From NCBI GenBank assembly GCA_017646015.1, contig JAGCNI010000054.1, positions 1 to 59,589 on the forward strand: a stretch of DNA of 59,589 bases, in the 5' to 3' direction. The notes under the pieces are model-generated. The model was not told the origin of the DNA. It did no database searches and saw only the letters and a list, made by a program, of their open reading frames with translations. This document shows, one piece after another, positions 50,789-59,129 of this stretch (positions within the stretch are counted from its first letter, which is position 1; the number at the start of each line of letters is the position of its first letter). Made by a program: the position numbers and the translations under genes. The stretch comes from Lentisphaeria bacterium. GTDB lineage: Bacteria > Verrucomicrobiota > Lentisphaeria > Victivallales > UBA1829.

Positions 50789-51960
50789 ATCAAGATCCGT
50801 TGAGTCAAACCGGGATTGTGATCTGTGTTTATAATAATGCAGGGACTTTGCGTTCTGTGGTGGAACGGGCATTGCAGCAGCATTGCCGTGAAGTGGTCGT
50901 GGTCGATGACGGCTGCACGGATTGCAATATATCGGAATTGCTTGCCGGATTGCAAATCACCTTATTGCGCCATGAGAAAAATCTCGGAAAAGGAGTTGCC
51001 ATTCAAACAGCTTTGCGATATTTGAGCGGGAAACCGGAAATCTACTGGATGCTGACTTTGGATGCAGACGGACAACATTTTCCGGAGGATATTCCCGCAT
51101 TTATCCCGGAAATGCAGAAAGATCCCCTGAGTATTCTGATCGGATGCCGGGATTTTACACAGAAAAATATTCCGGAACGTTCCATCAAAGGCAGAAAAAT
51201 CGCCAATTTCTGGATGAAAATCGAAACGGGTAAAACCGTGGGAGATTGTCAAAGCGGATTCCGCGCATATCCCCTGCCCCTGATCACTCAACTGCACTGC
51301 ATTGCAACCCGCTATGATTGGGAAACAGAAATCATTGTCCGTGCGGCATGGGCAGGATTGAGATTTCACGATGTTCCCATACGGGTGGAATATTTCACTC
51401 CGGAAACACGGGTCTCACATTTCCGTCCGGGACGAGACAATGTATTGATCAGTCTGATCCATGCAAGACTGGTGGGAGAAAGACTTTTGCCGATCCCCCG
51501 GAAAAAACTGGTCAAACAGGAATTGCCGTTTTCGATTTTCCGCCCGCGGGAATTATTCTCTTACCTGCTGAAAGAAAATTGCACAGCAGAAGGGTTGGCG
51601 ATTTCGGCAGCAGTGGGAACTTTCTGTGCGGTACTGCCCCTGATCGGCTGTCATACGCCGGTCATTCTGTTCTTTTCGCTTCGTCTGCATCTGAACAAGA
51701 TCATGGCGATCGCGATCCAAAATTTATTCATGCCGCCCTTCTCGCCGTTTCTCTGTATTGAACTGGGATATTATCTGCGTTACGGAAGATTTCTGACGGA
51801 GTTCTCGTGGAAGACTGCCGGAGAGGAGCTGCATCTGCGGATTTTTGAATGGCTGCTGGGCAGTTTGATCCTGGCTCCATTCTGGAGTATTGTGACCGGA
51901 CTGCTGACTTATGTTTCAGTCAAAACCATTCTGCGTTTCAGAAAAAAGGAGAATTGCTGA
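50785..51960 (+). CDS. Glycosyltransferase family 2 with C-terminal DUF2062 domain
   Basis: The 391-residue fusion has an N-terminal GT2 domain with VVVVDDGCTD (Asp41, Asp42), a DAD motif in LTLDADGQHF near residue 92 and the later YDWETEIIVRA segment. From about residue 265 a DUF2062 membrane domain follows, with AVGTFCAVLPLIGCHTPVIL and NLFMPPFSPFLCIELGYYL. It would glycosylate a lipid or polyene at the inner membrane. A GT2 is a regular member of aryl polyene clusters; the DUF2062 fusion probably anchors it. The acceptor is unknown. Confidence 0.9.
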   Translation: MNQDPLSQTGIVICVYNNAGTLRSVVERALQQHCREVVVVDDGCTDCNISELLAGLQITLLRHEKNLGKGVAIQTALRYLSGKPEIYWMLTLDADGQHFPEDIPAFIPEMQKDPLSILIGCRDFTQKNIPERSIKGRKIANFWMKIETGKTVGDCQSGFRAYPLPLITQLHCIATRYDWETEIIVRAAWAGLRFHDVPIRVEYFTPETRVSHFRPGRDNVLISLIHARLVGERLLPIPRKKLVKQELPFSIFRPRELFSYLLKENCTAEGLAISAAVGTFCAVLPLIGCHTPVILFFSLRLHLNKIMAIAIQNLFMPPFSPFLCIELGYYLRYGRFLTEFSWKTAGEELHLRIFEWLLGSLILAPFWSIVTGLLTYVSVKTILRFRKKENC

Positions 51961-51961
51961 T

Positions 51962-52858
51962 ATGGCACAGGAAGAAAAACGCTTGAGTGATACCCGCGGC
52001 AATAAAGCGGGGATCCGTTTCTTTCAGATTTTTCTGAAATTATTCGGCTTCACACATACCCGGATCATGGTATGGATCATCACCTTTTTCTATGCGCTGT
52101 TTGACAGGAGTGCGCGGAAAAAAGTCCTGCCCTATGTCAAACACCGTTTCCCCGAATGCGGGAAGGTCATGGAATTTTATCATATCTGGGCAATTTTTGC
52201 AGCACAGGGCTGTACTCTTGTTCTGCAGGAAATATACCGTCAGACAGGTGGCATGATCGAGGTTATTTATGAAGATGAGGAGTCCCGGAAAATCCGTTAT
52301 TCCACGGATGGTTTTGTGGTTCTCTATTCCCATTTCGGTCCGTGGCAGGCATCCATGTTCAATATTGATGTAAGCCAGAACCGTTTGAATGTAATGGCAC
52401 AGCAGGATGTCAATGCAAATATCAATAAGATGGGAGTTCTCCACCGTGATCCGCGCATGGAAAAGATCACCATGGTTCCTGCGGGTCCGGGCAGTCTGAC
52501 TTATTTGCAGGGAGCCTTGAACGAACATGAAAATGTAGCGATCATGGGAGACAGATGTCATGAGACGAATCCGGTGAAAGTGGAATTTCTCGGAGCACCG
52601 GCATATTTTCCTGTCGCAGGATTCTACCTTGCAGCAAGAGCCGGAAGTCCGCTTCTTTCCATGTTTGCAGTTTGGAACGGAAAAAGTCAGACCTTCAAAA
52701 TGGAACTGGGAACTGCCATGTATCCGCAAATGAATGGACGGGATCGCAACTCTCTGATCCCGTATATTCAACAATATGTCAAAAAGCTGGAAATGCTGTG
52801 TATGAAATATCCGCATCAATGCTTCCTGCTTGAAAATGTCTGGGAGGAAAAACAATGA
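51962..52858 (+). CDS. LpxL/HtrB-like lysophospholipid or lipid A acyltransferase
   Basis: The start at 51962 follows AAGGAGAATT and gives 298 residues. The longer reading from 51911 overlaps the previous gene. The family motif reads VVLYSHFGPWQASMF, an HxGxWE-like variant with Gln in place of the catalytic Glu. NVAIMGDR, AGFYLAARAG-like and CFLLENVW segments follow. Enzymes of this family acylate lipid A or glycolipids. It lies between the glycosyltransferase and KS3 with 1-bp and four-base junctions, so it may acylate the glycosylated product or a shared lipid anchor. Confidence 0.82.
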   Translation: MAQEEKRLSDTRGNKAGIRFFQIFLKLFGFTHTRIMVWIITFFYALFDRSARKKVLPYVKHRFPECGKVMEFYHIWAIFAAQGCTLVLQEIYRQTGGMIEVIYEDEESRKIRYSTDGFVVLYSHFGPWQASMFNIDVSQNRLNVMAQQDVNANINKMGVLHRDPRMEKITMVPAGPGSLTYLQGALNEHENVAIMGDRCHETNPVKVEFLGAPAYFPVAGFYLAARAGSPLLSMFAVWNGKSQTFKMELGTAMYPQMNGRDRNSLIPYIQQYVKKLEMLCMKYPHQCFLLENVWEEKQ

Positions 52859-54036
52859 ACAACGAAAAGATTTATATCAGCGGATGTTCTGTAAACTGTG
52901 CCGCCGGCAAAGGATGGGAGGAAGTCAGAAAAGCTCTGTTTGCTGGAGAACGGGGCAATCACAGACACCATCAGCAACTCAATATTCCTTTCTTCACCCT
53001 GCAGGATTATGATGAACGGGGCGATGTCCACGAAGCTTGTGAAAAACTGTGCAGAGAAGCAGTGGCTGATGCGCTGAAAAACTCTTTTCCGGCAACCGGA
53101 AAAATTCCTGAAACAGAACGTTTCGGCTGTATTATCGGTACGACCGGGGATGTTCAATTTGCAGATCGTTCTTTCTATGAAGCAATGCGTCAGGGCACAC
53201 AACCCCCGGGCTCGATCCGTCATTTTGTGCAGGATACAGTGGCAGAACGTTTGATCCGGGAGTATGATCCGGCGGGCATGGCACTGACAATATCCAATAC
53301 CTGTGTTTCCGGAGCGGATGCAGTTGTTACAGCAGCCCATTGGATAAAGGAAGATCTTTGCGATATCGTTGCTGTCGTCGGAGTGGATCTTGTAACACTT
53401 ATGACTCTGGCGGGTTTTTATACGTTGAGTGCAGCCTCGACAGATTTGTGCAGACCATTTGACAAGAATCGTGATGGAATGACTGTCGGCGAAGGGATCG
53501 GATGTGTGATCCTGCAAAGTGAAAGCTCCCTGAAACGGAATCGACAGACTCCGTTTTTCAGATTGCGTGGTTGGGGTTCAGCCAACGATGCGTATCACAT
53601 GACAGCTCCGCATCCGGAGGGAATCGGGCTGGAACTTGCCATACGCCGAGCTCTGGAAACAGCAGAACTGCCGTTCTCCTCTCTGGCATTTATCAATGCC
53701 CACGGGACAGGGACTCCGGCGAATGATGCCTGTGAAGCAACGACCTTTGCACGATTGAGCGATCATGCACCGTTCCTTTATTTCTCGACCAAAGGTCTTA
53801 CCGGACACACCCTCGGAGCATCCGGAGTTATTGAATTGATCTTTACAATGATCTGTTTGCAGGAACAGAAAATTCCTGCCGGGATCGGATGTACCGAACC
53901 GGATCCGGCGTTCCCGGTTCCTCCGGTATTGCAGGAAACAATGATCTCCGCCGGAACAGCGATGTCCACCTCTCTGGCTTTCGGAGGATGCAATACAGCA
54001 TTGATCGTAGAACAGGCAGGTGAAACATGTATCTGA
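52855..54036 (+). CDS. Ketosynthase 3 (beta-ketoacyl-ACP synthase)
   Basis: The protein is 393 residues. The catalytic triad is intact: Cys150 in SNTCVSGADAVV, His in NAHGTGTPANDA and His in GLTGHTLGASG. The C-terminal SLAFGGCNTALI is typical. It is the second KS paired with a half-size partner: the next gene starts ten bases before its stop. It would condense chain-extension units on ACP2, encoded two genes downstream. Length and motifs suggest a functional enzyme. Confidence 0.93.
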   Translation: MNNEKIYISGCSVNCAAGKGWEEVRKALFAGERGNHRHHQQLNIPFFTLQDYDERGDVHEACEKLCREAVADALKNSFPATGKIPETERFGCIIGTTGDVQFADRSFYEAMRQGTQPPGSIRHFVQDTVAERLIREYDPAGMALTISNTCVSGADAVVTAAHWIKEDLCDIVAVVGVDLVTLMTLAGFYTLSAASTDLCRPFDKNRDGMTVGEGIGCVILQSESSLKRNRQTPFFRLRGWGSANDAYHMTAPHPEGIGLELAIRRALETAELPFSSLAFINAHGTGTPANDACEATTFARLSDHAPFLYFSTKGLTGHTLGASGVIELIFTMICLQEQKIPAGIGCTEPDPAFPVPPVLQETMISAGTAMSTSLAFGGCNTALIVEQAGETCI

Positions 54037-54629
54037 ATAAAATCATCTCCGGAGTGCAGTATTCCGGACAGAAAGCGTATGCTGAGATCAAACGGAAATA
54101 TGAAATCCCGCGTCTTCCGGAATATTTTCTGCATCTGCTGCAAACCGCAGATTCACTTGAGATCCCGACAGAAAAACTGCCGCGGATGGGAATTCTCTAT
54201 GTTTCCCACCTCGGACCGATGGGACAGATCGTACATTTCATGAATGATTTGATGGACTATACGCCGGATCAGGTCAGTCCGAAATATTTTTCGCACGGAG
54301 TCTTCAATGCACCGACCGCCTACCTTTCCCGTTATCTGGGTTGTCATGGTCCGGCATTGAGTCTCTGTGGATTCAGCCGGATCATAGAATCCTCCATCCG
54401 TACAGCGGCATCATGGCTGGCAACCGGGAGTTGTGAGAATATTCTGCTGATTTTTTCGGATGAAGATATACCATTTTCGCAGGAGATCAGCAGCATGACC
54501 GGATTGCAGCGTTTTCTTCCGACACATGCACTCTGGCTCAGTTCAGAACCGGATGACCCCAATGCAAAGCAGATCACTGCGGATGACCTGATCCAACAAA
54601 TTACCGTTATCAATCAACAGGAGCAATAA
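54027..54629 (+). CDS. Half-size ketosynthase-like protein 2 (possible chain-length-factor partner)
   Basis: The 200-residue protein matches the N-terminal half of the ketosynthase fold: GILYVSHLGPMGQIVHFMND, HGVFNAPTAYLSRYLG, GPALSLCGFSRIIES and CENILLIFSDED. At the position of the catalytic Cys the aligned residue is Ser in CGFS, with the only Cys three residues earlier, and the His motifs are absent because the C-terminal half is missing. It overlaps KS3 by ten bases and lies 1 bp before ACP2. A KS3-partner role like that of a chain-length factor is likely but is inferred. Confidence 0.65.
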   Translation: MYLNKIISGVQYSGQKAYAEIKRKYEIPRLPEYFLHLLQTADSLEIPTEKLPRMGILYVSHLGPMGQIVHFMNDLMDYTPDQVSPKYFSHGVFNAPTAYLSRYLGCHGPALSLCGFSRIIESSIRTAASWLATGSCENILLIFSDEDIPFSQEISSMTGLQRFLPTHALWLSSEPDDPNAKQITADDLIQQITVINQQEQ

Positions 54630-54630
54630 T

Positions 54631-54888
54631 ATGAGCAATATCACAGAACAGGAAATTCTGCAGAAACTCTGTGCAGAAATCGCATTGATCACACGCCGTC
54701 CTATTGAAAATATCTGTCCGGATGCACCTCTGGGCGAAAATGGTATCGACTCCATGAGTTTTCTGGAACTGCTGATCTTCATCAAAAAAGAGTGGTCGAT
54801 CGACTTTCTCTCGGAAGGTCTTTCCCCCTCATTTCTGAAAGATGTCAATGCGTTGGCGGAACGGATCCGGGAGGTTCTCCATTCATGA
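54631..54888 (+). CDS. Acyl carrier protein 2
   Basis: The 85-residue ACP has the phosphopantetheine site GENGIDSMSFLELL, with Ser41 as attachment residue (DSM rather than the usual DSL). It differs clearly from ACP1 and lacks a C-terminal extension. It begins 1 bp after the half-ketosynthase stop and its stop overlaps the condensation-domain-like gene start by four bases. A separate ACP suggests two distinct carrier tasks, such as starter loading versus chain extension. Confidence 0.93.
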   Translation: MSNITEQEILQKLCAEIALITRRPIENICPDAPLGENGIDSMSFLELLIFIKKEWSIDFLSEGLSPSFLKDVNALAERIREVLHS

Positions 54889-56147
54889 ACCGTCCCTCTC
54901 TGCAGCCGATCCCACTCTCCGGAATTGACTGGATGATCTCCTATGTCAGCCGGAAAAGCCGATGCCTTCCTGAAAGGTCAAATTTTTTCTCCATTGTACT
55001 GGAACTTGCCTGCAATACGACCGCACTGGAACAGCTCCGTCACACTCTGGATCAGGAGGATTTGCAAAAATTGGCAGGCGGCAGAGTAAAACGCGGACTG
55101 CAATGGTATCCGAAATGGTATCCGGCAGAACACAATACCGCAGGGATCCGCCTTGAAGATGAAATTCCCTGTCAGGATTGGGAGGCGATCCGGGATATCA
55201 TGCTTACCCGCCCCCTGCCCTCCGCCTGTACAGTCAGGATCACTCCAGTCAGAACTCCGCAGAAATTGATTCTGGCATGTTCTTTTTCTCATTTGCTTTT
55301 TGACGGGATCGGAGCAGAAGAATTTCTCCGGAAAGCAGCCGGGAATGGCGATTTTCATCTCGCAGAACTGCAATATCCAACGACAGACTGGCAGACCATC
55401 CGTCAGGCTGGTGTCAAGATGGGAAATTATATGAAAGAGATCAATCAGAAATCCATCTGCCGGATCCCAACTCCGCGGAAAGAAACGGCTGTCCGTTATC
55501 ATATTCTCCGGATCTCTGCGGAAAAACTGACACTGCTTCAGAAAAAAATCGATCAGAAATATGGACCTTTCTCCTTTTCGATCTGGCTGTTGGCTCTTCT
55601 GTTGCAGGGAATGGAAAAACAATTCAGAAAACAGGAGCTGCCGGGGGAATATATCATGATCCCGATGTCTGTCGATCTGAGAAATAAACGGGGTCTGAAC
55701 GGCAGTATCTTCTTCAATCAATGGAGTTTGATGCCGTTGACTGTACCCCGCACGGTTCTGCAAAGAACACTTACAGAAACAGTTCAGTCTTTGCGTGCTC
55801 TTTACATGACGGCATTGGCAGAACGTGTTCCGGAAATGTTCCGGGATGCGGCTGAAGCCATGCGTTATATTCCCTATTTCGGAATTGATCCGGTGGTACG
55901 GCGTCATCCGGGACAAACTCTGGGAACAATGATGTTCAGTTATCTGAACAGTAATGTTTCTGATATTTTCAATGCACAGAATTTCTATCACTGCCCGGTC
56001 ATGCCGGCAGGCTGTCCGTTGGGATTCTTTGTCAATAACTGCAATGGGCTGAATCTGACGATCTCGGAACGCGGTATTTTCCGCTCTGATGATTATACGC
56101 AATTCGTCAATCTTTTCAATAGGACTCTGGAGGAGGAATTGCAATGA
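54885..56147 (+). CDS. Condensation-domain/WS-DGAT-like acyltransferase
   Basis: From the ATG at 54885 the protein has 420 residues. The longer frame from 54792 overlaps the ACP by 97 bp. It has a catalytic motif SFSHLLFDGIG with His136 and Asp140-Gly141, as in HHxxxDG of NRPS condensation domains, PapA-type and wax-ester-synthase acyltransferases. Later segments such as EYIMIPMSVDLRNKRGLNGS and GTMMFSYLNSNVSDI fit that fold. It likely transfers an ACP2-bound acyl group to an alcohol or amine acceptor. It is coupled to ACP2 upstream and to the ligase downstream by four-base overlaps. Confidence 0.78.
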   Translation: MNRPSLQPIPLSGIDWMISYVSRKSRCLPERSNFFSIVLELACNTTALEQLRHTLDQEDLQKLAGGRVKRGLQWYPKWYPAEHNTAGIRLEDEIPCQDWEAIRDIMLTRPLPSACTVRITPVRTPQKLILACSFSHLLFDGIGAEEFLRKAAGNGDFHLAELQYPTTDWQTIRQAGVKMGNYMKEINQKSICRIPTPRKETAVRYHILRISAEKLTLLQKKIDQKYGPFSFSIWLLALLLQGMEKQFRKQELPGEYIMIPMSVDLRNKRGLNGSIFFNQWSLMPLTVPRTVLQRTLTETVQSLRALYMTALAERVPEMFRDAAEAMRYIPYFGIDPVVRRHPGQTLGTMMFSYLNSNVSDIFNAQNFYHCPVMPAGCPLGFFVNNCNGLNLTISERGIFRSDDYTQFVNLFNRTLEEELQ

Positions 56148-57565
56148 ATATCTATACTGTCATCACAGAAGAAAACCGGGGTTACACAGGAATCGCTGTC
56201 ACCGAAAACGACCGCAGTTATTCCTATCCGGAACTCTTTGCCGATGTGGAAAAGACAGCAGCGGAACTCTCCGCCCGGGGAATTGCGCCGTATGACCGAT
56301 GCGGTTTTATTGCCGATGATTCCTATCACTATATCGTTTACAGTCTTGCAATACTGAAACTGAATGCAGCGATCATCCCCCTTTCCACACGGGCTGTTTC
56401 AACGGAATTGGACAGAATGGTTCAGGCTGTACCGATGGATTGGCTGATTGCCGAAAATAAATATAATCCGCTCCGTACAGAATGGCTCCCGCTTTCCAAT
56501 GATTTTCACTGTCAGAAACTTACCGGAACAGCGGGAGAAAAAACAGTTCCGCCGCTTCCGGAAAATCAACCGCCGGCTTTTATCCGTTTTTCCTCCGGAA
56601 CGACCGGAGACAATAAGGGAGTAATCCTTTCTCACCGTTCCGTATTGGAGCGGACCTCTGCCTGCCGCGGATTGAAAATTGAACGCGGAGAACATGTGTT
56701 ATGGGTTCTGGATATGGCATTTCATTTTGTGGTCACGATCCTGCTTTTCCTGCGGAGAGGAGCCAATATTGTGATCTGCGGGAAACCGGTGGAACGCTCC
56801 ATGGCACAACTGATGCAGCAATATCCATTTACACTGCTCTATGCGACCCCTTATCATTATCAGATCATGACCATGGCTGCCGATTATACGCCGGAGATGT
56901 TCAAACAACTGAAACAAGCCGTTTCAACTGCCATGAAACTTCCGCAGGAAACCGGGGAGGCATTCCGCAGAAAATTCGGGATCCCGCTGAATCAGGCATA
57001 CGGGATCATTGAAATCGGACTGCCCTGTATCAATCAGATGGATGCAGATAAAATGGATTCTGTCGGCAGACTGCAGGATGCGTATGAAGTCAGAATCGAT
57101 AATGCGGACAGCAACGGGATCGGTGAAATTCTGATTCGCGGACCAGGTATGTTTGATGCGTACCTCTCCCCGTTCCGTCTGCGGGAGGATGTCTGCCGCG
57201 ATGGCTATTTTGTAACAGGCGATCTCGGATACCTTGATCCGGAACGTTATCTTTTTATTGCCGGACGTTCCAAAAATGTGATCATCTTTGCCGGAATGAA
57301 AATTTTTCCGTATGAAGTGGAAGATATTCTTCAGCAGCATCAGGCAGTGGCAGATGTATGTGTGTACGGGATCAAGACTGCCGGATGGGGTGAATTCCCG
57401 TCGGCAAAAATCGTATTAAAACAAGGTTATACGGAATCACCGGAACTGATCCGGGAACTCCGTTCATTCTGTTATGGTAAAATGTCAGAATACAAAGTAC
57501 CGAAAAATTTTGAATTCATTGAAAAACTCCAAAAAACAGCAAGTGGAAAGATCATCAGAAAATGA
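56144..57565 (+). CDS. AMP-dependent acyl-ACP/CoA ligase (ApeH-like)
   Basis: The 473-residue ANL-family enzyme has IRFSSGTTGDNKGVILSH, the AYGIIEIGLP segment, YFVTGDLGYLDPERYLFIAGR and the C-terminal Lys in QKTASGKIIRK. It is short but complete. It would activate a carboxylic acid and load it onto ACP2, encoded two genes upstream. Aryl polyene clusters use such a ligase to load the aryl starter. Two ligases (this and the PaaK-like one) exist here, so their substrates probably differ. Confidence 0.9.
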   Translation: MNIYTVITEENRGYTGIAVTENDRSYSYPELFADVEKTAAELSARGIAPYDRCGFIADDSYHYIVYSLAILKLNAAIIPLSTRAVSTELDRMVQAVPMDWLIAENKYNPLRTEWLPLSNDFHCQKLTGTAGEKTVPPLPENQPPAFIRFSSGTTGDNKGVILSHRSVLERTSACRGLKIERGEHVLWVLDMAFHFVVTILLFLRRGANIVICGKPVERSMAQLMQQYPFTLLYATPYHYQIMTMAADYTPEMFKQLKQAVSTAMKLPQETGEAFRRKFGIPLNQAYGIIEIGLPCINQMDADKMDSVGRLQDAYEVRIDNADSNGIGEILIRGPGMFDAYLSPFRLREDVCRDGYFVTGDLGYLDPERYLFIAGRSKNVIIFAGMKIFPYEVEDILQQHQAVADVCVYGIKTAGWGEFPSAKIVLKQGYTESPELIRELRSFCYGKMSEYKVPKNFEFIEKLQKTASGKIIRK

Positions 57566-58374
57566 AGCGTCTGAAGTGGAAAGAAATACATGAAATGTCA
57601 TGGTGTCCGGAATTCTTCCGGGATTGTCTGACAGAATTTCTCAGCATCATCTGGAAAATGGGTGTCTATGAACAGGCTCAGGATAAAATGGGTGCTGTCA
57701 TTCAGAAAACCGGAGTCCGGCTGATCGTTGACCTCTGTTCCGGAGCGGGGGAATATATCCCTCTCTTCATGAAAAAATTGACACAGCAATTCCCCGATCT
57801 GAAAGCCTATAAGACAGATCTTTATCCGAACAAGATTTATTTTGAATCGGATCATCCGGCAGTCTCCTACTGGCAGGAACCTTTAGCCGCAAATGATGCG
57901 ATCACCCGTTTTGATGCATTGTTCACCATGTTTTCCGCATTGCATCATTTCGATGAAGAAGAACTTGCTGAAATCTTTGAAACAGCGGCATCCCACCGGA
58001 AAGTCATCTCCTTTTTTGATGTATCCCAACGCCGCTGGTTCCGGGATATCCTCCCCAATATCTTCCTGCCCCCCATGATGTGGATCGCAACATTGTTTTC
58101 AAAATCATTCAGTTGGAAACATCTTCTCTTCATTTATCTGCTGCCGATCGCTCCACTGATTGTATTTATCGACGGAACCATTTCCCGGATGCGTGCGTAT
58201 AAAATCAGCGAAATAGAAACGATTCTTGCACCCCTGCGGGAAAAATATCCGGATTACTATTTTGAAACAGGAGCCTATACCCTCCTGCATGGTATGCAGA
58301 AAATCACTTTCATCCTCGGCTATCCGGCTGAATTTGAACAAAATACACAACAGGATACAACAAAAACCCAATAA
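57562..58374 (+). CDS. SAM-dependent methyltransferase with membrane-associated C-terminus
   Basis: The 270-residue protein has methyltransferase motif I LIVDLCSGAGE (residues 54-64) and FTMFSALHHFDEEELAEIF. The C-terminal part has hydrophobic segments near residues 160-200 (ILPNIFLPPMMWIATLF, LLFIYLLPIAPLIVF), so it may sit at the membrane. It could methylate the aryl head or another group of the product; methylated heads occur in some aryl polyenes. It follows the ligase with a four-base overlap. The exact acceptor is unknown. Confidence 0.82.
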   Translation: MKRLKWKEIHEMSWCPEFFRDCLTEFLSIIWKMGVYEQAQDKMGAVIQKTGVRLIVDLCSGAGEYIPLFMKKLTQQFPDLKAYKTDLYPNKIYFESDHPAVSYWQEPLAANDAITRFDALFTMFSALHHFDEEELAEIFETAASHRKVISFFDVSQRRWFRDILPNIFLPPMMWIATLFSKSFSWKHLLFIYLLPIAPLIVFIDGTISRMRAYKISEIETILAPLREKYPDYYFETGAYTLLHGMQKITFILGYPAEFEQNTQQDTTKTQ

Positions 58375-58398
58375 ACACAAAAAAGAAAGGAACAAACA

Positions 58399-59034
58399 AT
58401 GAAACACAACACAATCGCTCTTCTGGCTCTCACCGGTATGATGCTCTTCACCGCCAGCTGCCGCTCCCACTCAGCTCCGGCAAAAGCAGAATCTGCCGCA
58501 ACCGTCGCAACTGTACCCGTAATCAAAGCCGCTCCGGGAATGAACAATATGCTCGTCAATGTGATCCTCGATGACAAACGGGATCCCCGTTACGCTCATC
58601 GCAGCGGTACAACCAACATGATCAGACCGGAATATTTCTTCAAGCGGACAATTGACCTCGCACGTTATACAACTGAATATCTGCAGAATGCAAAATTGTT
58701 CAAACAGGTCAAAATGAATACTGTCAATACAAAAGGCACTTATACTCTGAAACTGGAATGGCTCTCCTCCAATGTCAATATCAATACCTGGATCCCGTTT
58801 GTGACCCGTATTCAGACCCAGATGACAGTCAACATGCTTTTGATCACCCCCGCAGGAAAAGTGATTTGGAATCATACTCTCAGCGGACATGTTGTCAACA
58901 CTCCCTCCAGCTTCCGTTATATGCCCGGACTTCCCTGCAAGACGTATCAGGAAAATGTCATGAAAAACACATTGCCCTATGCGTTGAGTGATTTGTGTCA
59001 CAAGCTTGCAAGCAACCCCGCTTTGCTGAAATAA
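58399..59034 (+). CDS. Lipoprotein of unknown function near the end of the cluster
   Basis: The 211-residue protein has a lipoprotein signal MMLFTASC (Cys21), a low-complexity Ala-rich stretch, then a predominantly beta domain with NMLVNVILDDKRDPRYAHRS and QTQMTVNMLLITPAGKVIWN. It has the look of small outer-membrane lipoproteins that assist transport, like the cluster's first gene. I do not recognise the family. An AAAGGAA ribosome-binding site precedes it and 24 bp separate it from the methyltransferase gene, so it is probably cotranscribed. Confidence 0.75.
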   Translation: MKHNTIALLALTGMMLFTASCRSHSAPAKAESAATVATVPVIKAAPGMNNMLVNVILDDKRDPRYAHRSGTTNMIRPEYFFKRTIDLARYTTEYLQNAKLFKQVKMNTVNTKGTYTLKLEWLSSNVNINTWIPFVTRIQTQMTVNMLLITPAGKVIWNHTLSGHVVNTPSSFRYMPGLPCKTYQENVMKNTLPYALSDLCHKLASNPALLK

Positions 59035-59038
59035 AAAA

Positions 59039-59092
59039 TTTTTCAAAGGACTTTGAAAAACAGGAAACGGGATCATAAAATCCGTTTCCTGT
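59039..59092. other. Two adjacent inverted repeats after the last complete gene
   Basis: TTTTTCAAAG/CTTTGAAAAA (59039-59048 and 59051-59060) and ACAGGAAACGG/CCGTTTCCTGT (59060-59070 and 59082-59092) are perfect stems. The second has no T-run on the plus strand but is followed by TTTTT on the minus strand. They might slow or terminate transcription between the lipoprotein and the next gene, but a classic plus-strand terminator is not seen. Confidence 0.5.
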
Positions 59093-59129
59093 AAAAAATC
59101 AGTAGTTTTGAATCTATTCAGGAAATATC

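Noticed and set aside
54978-56144. 388-codon open frame on the minus strand opposite the condensation-domain-like gene
   Set aside because: The plus-strand gene has the SHLLFDG catalytic motif and couples to its neighbours; the minus frame has no motif and would interrupt a single-strand operon.
59060-59092. Rho-independent terminator for the biosynthetic operon
   Set aside because: The stem is strong, but the plus-strand side is followed by A residues rather than T, so it is listed only as inverted repeats.
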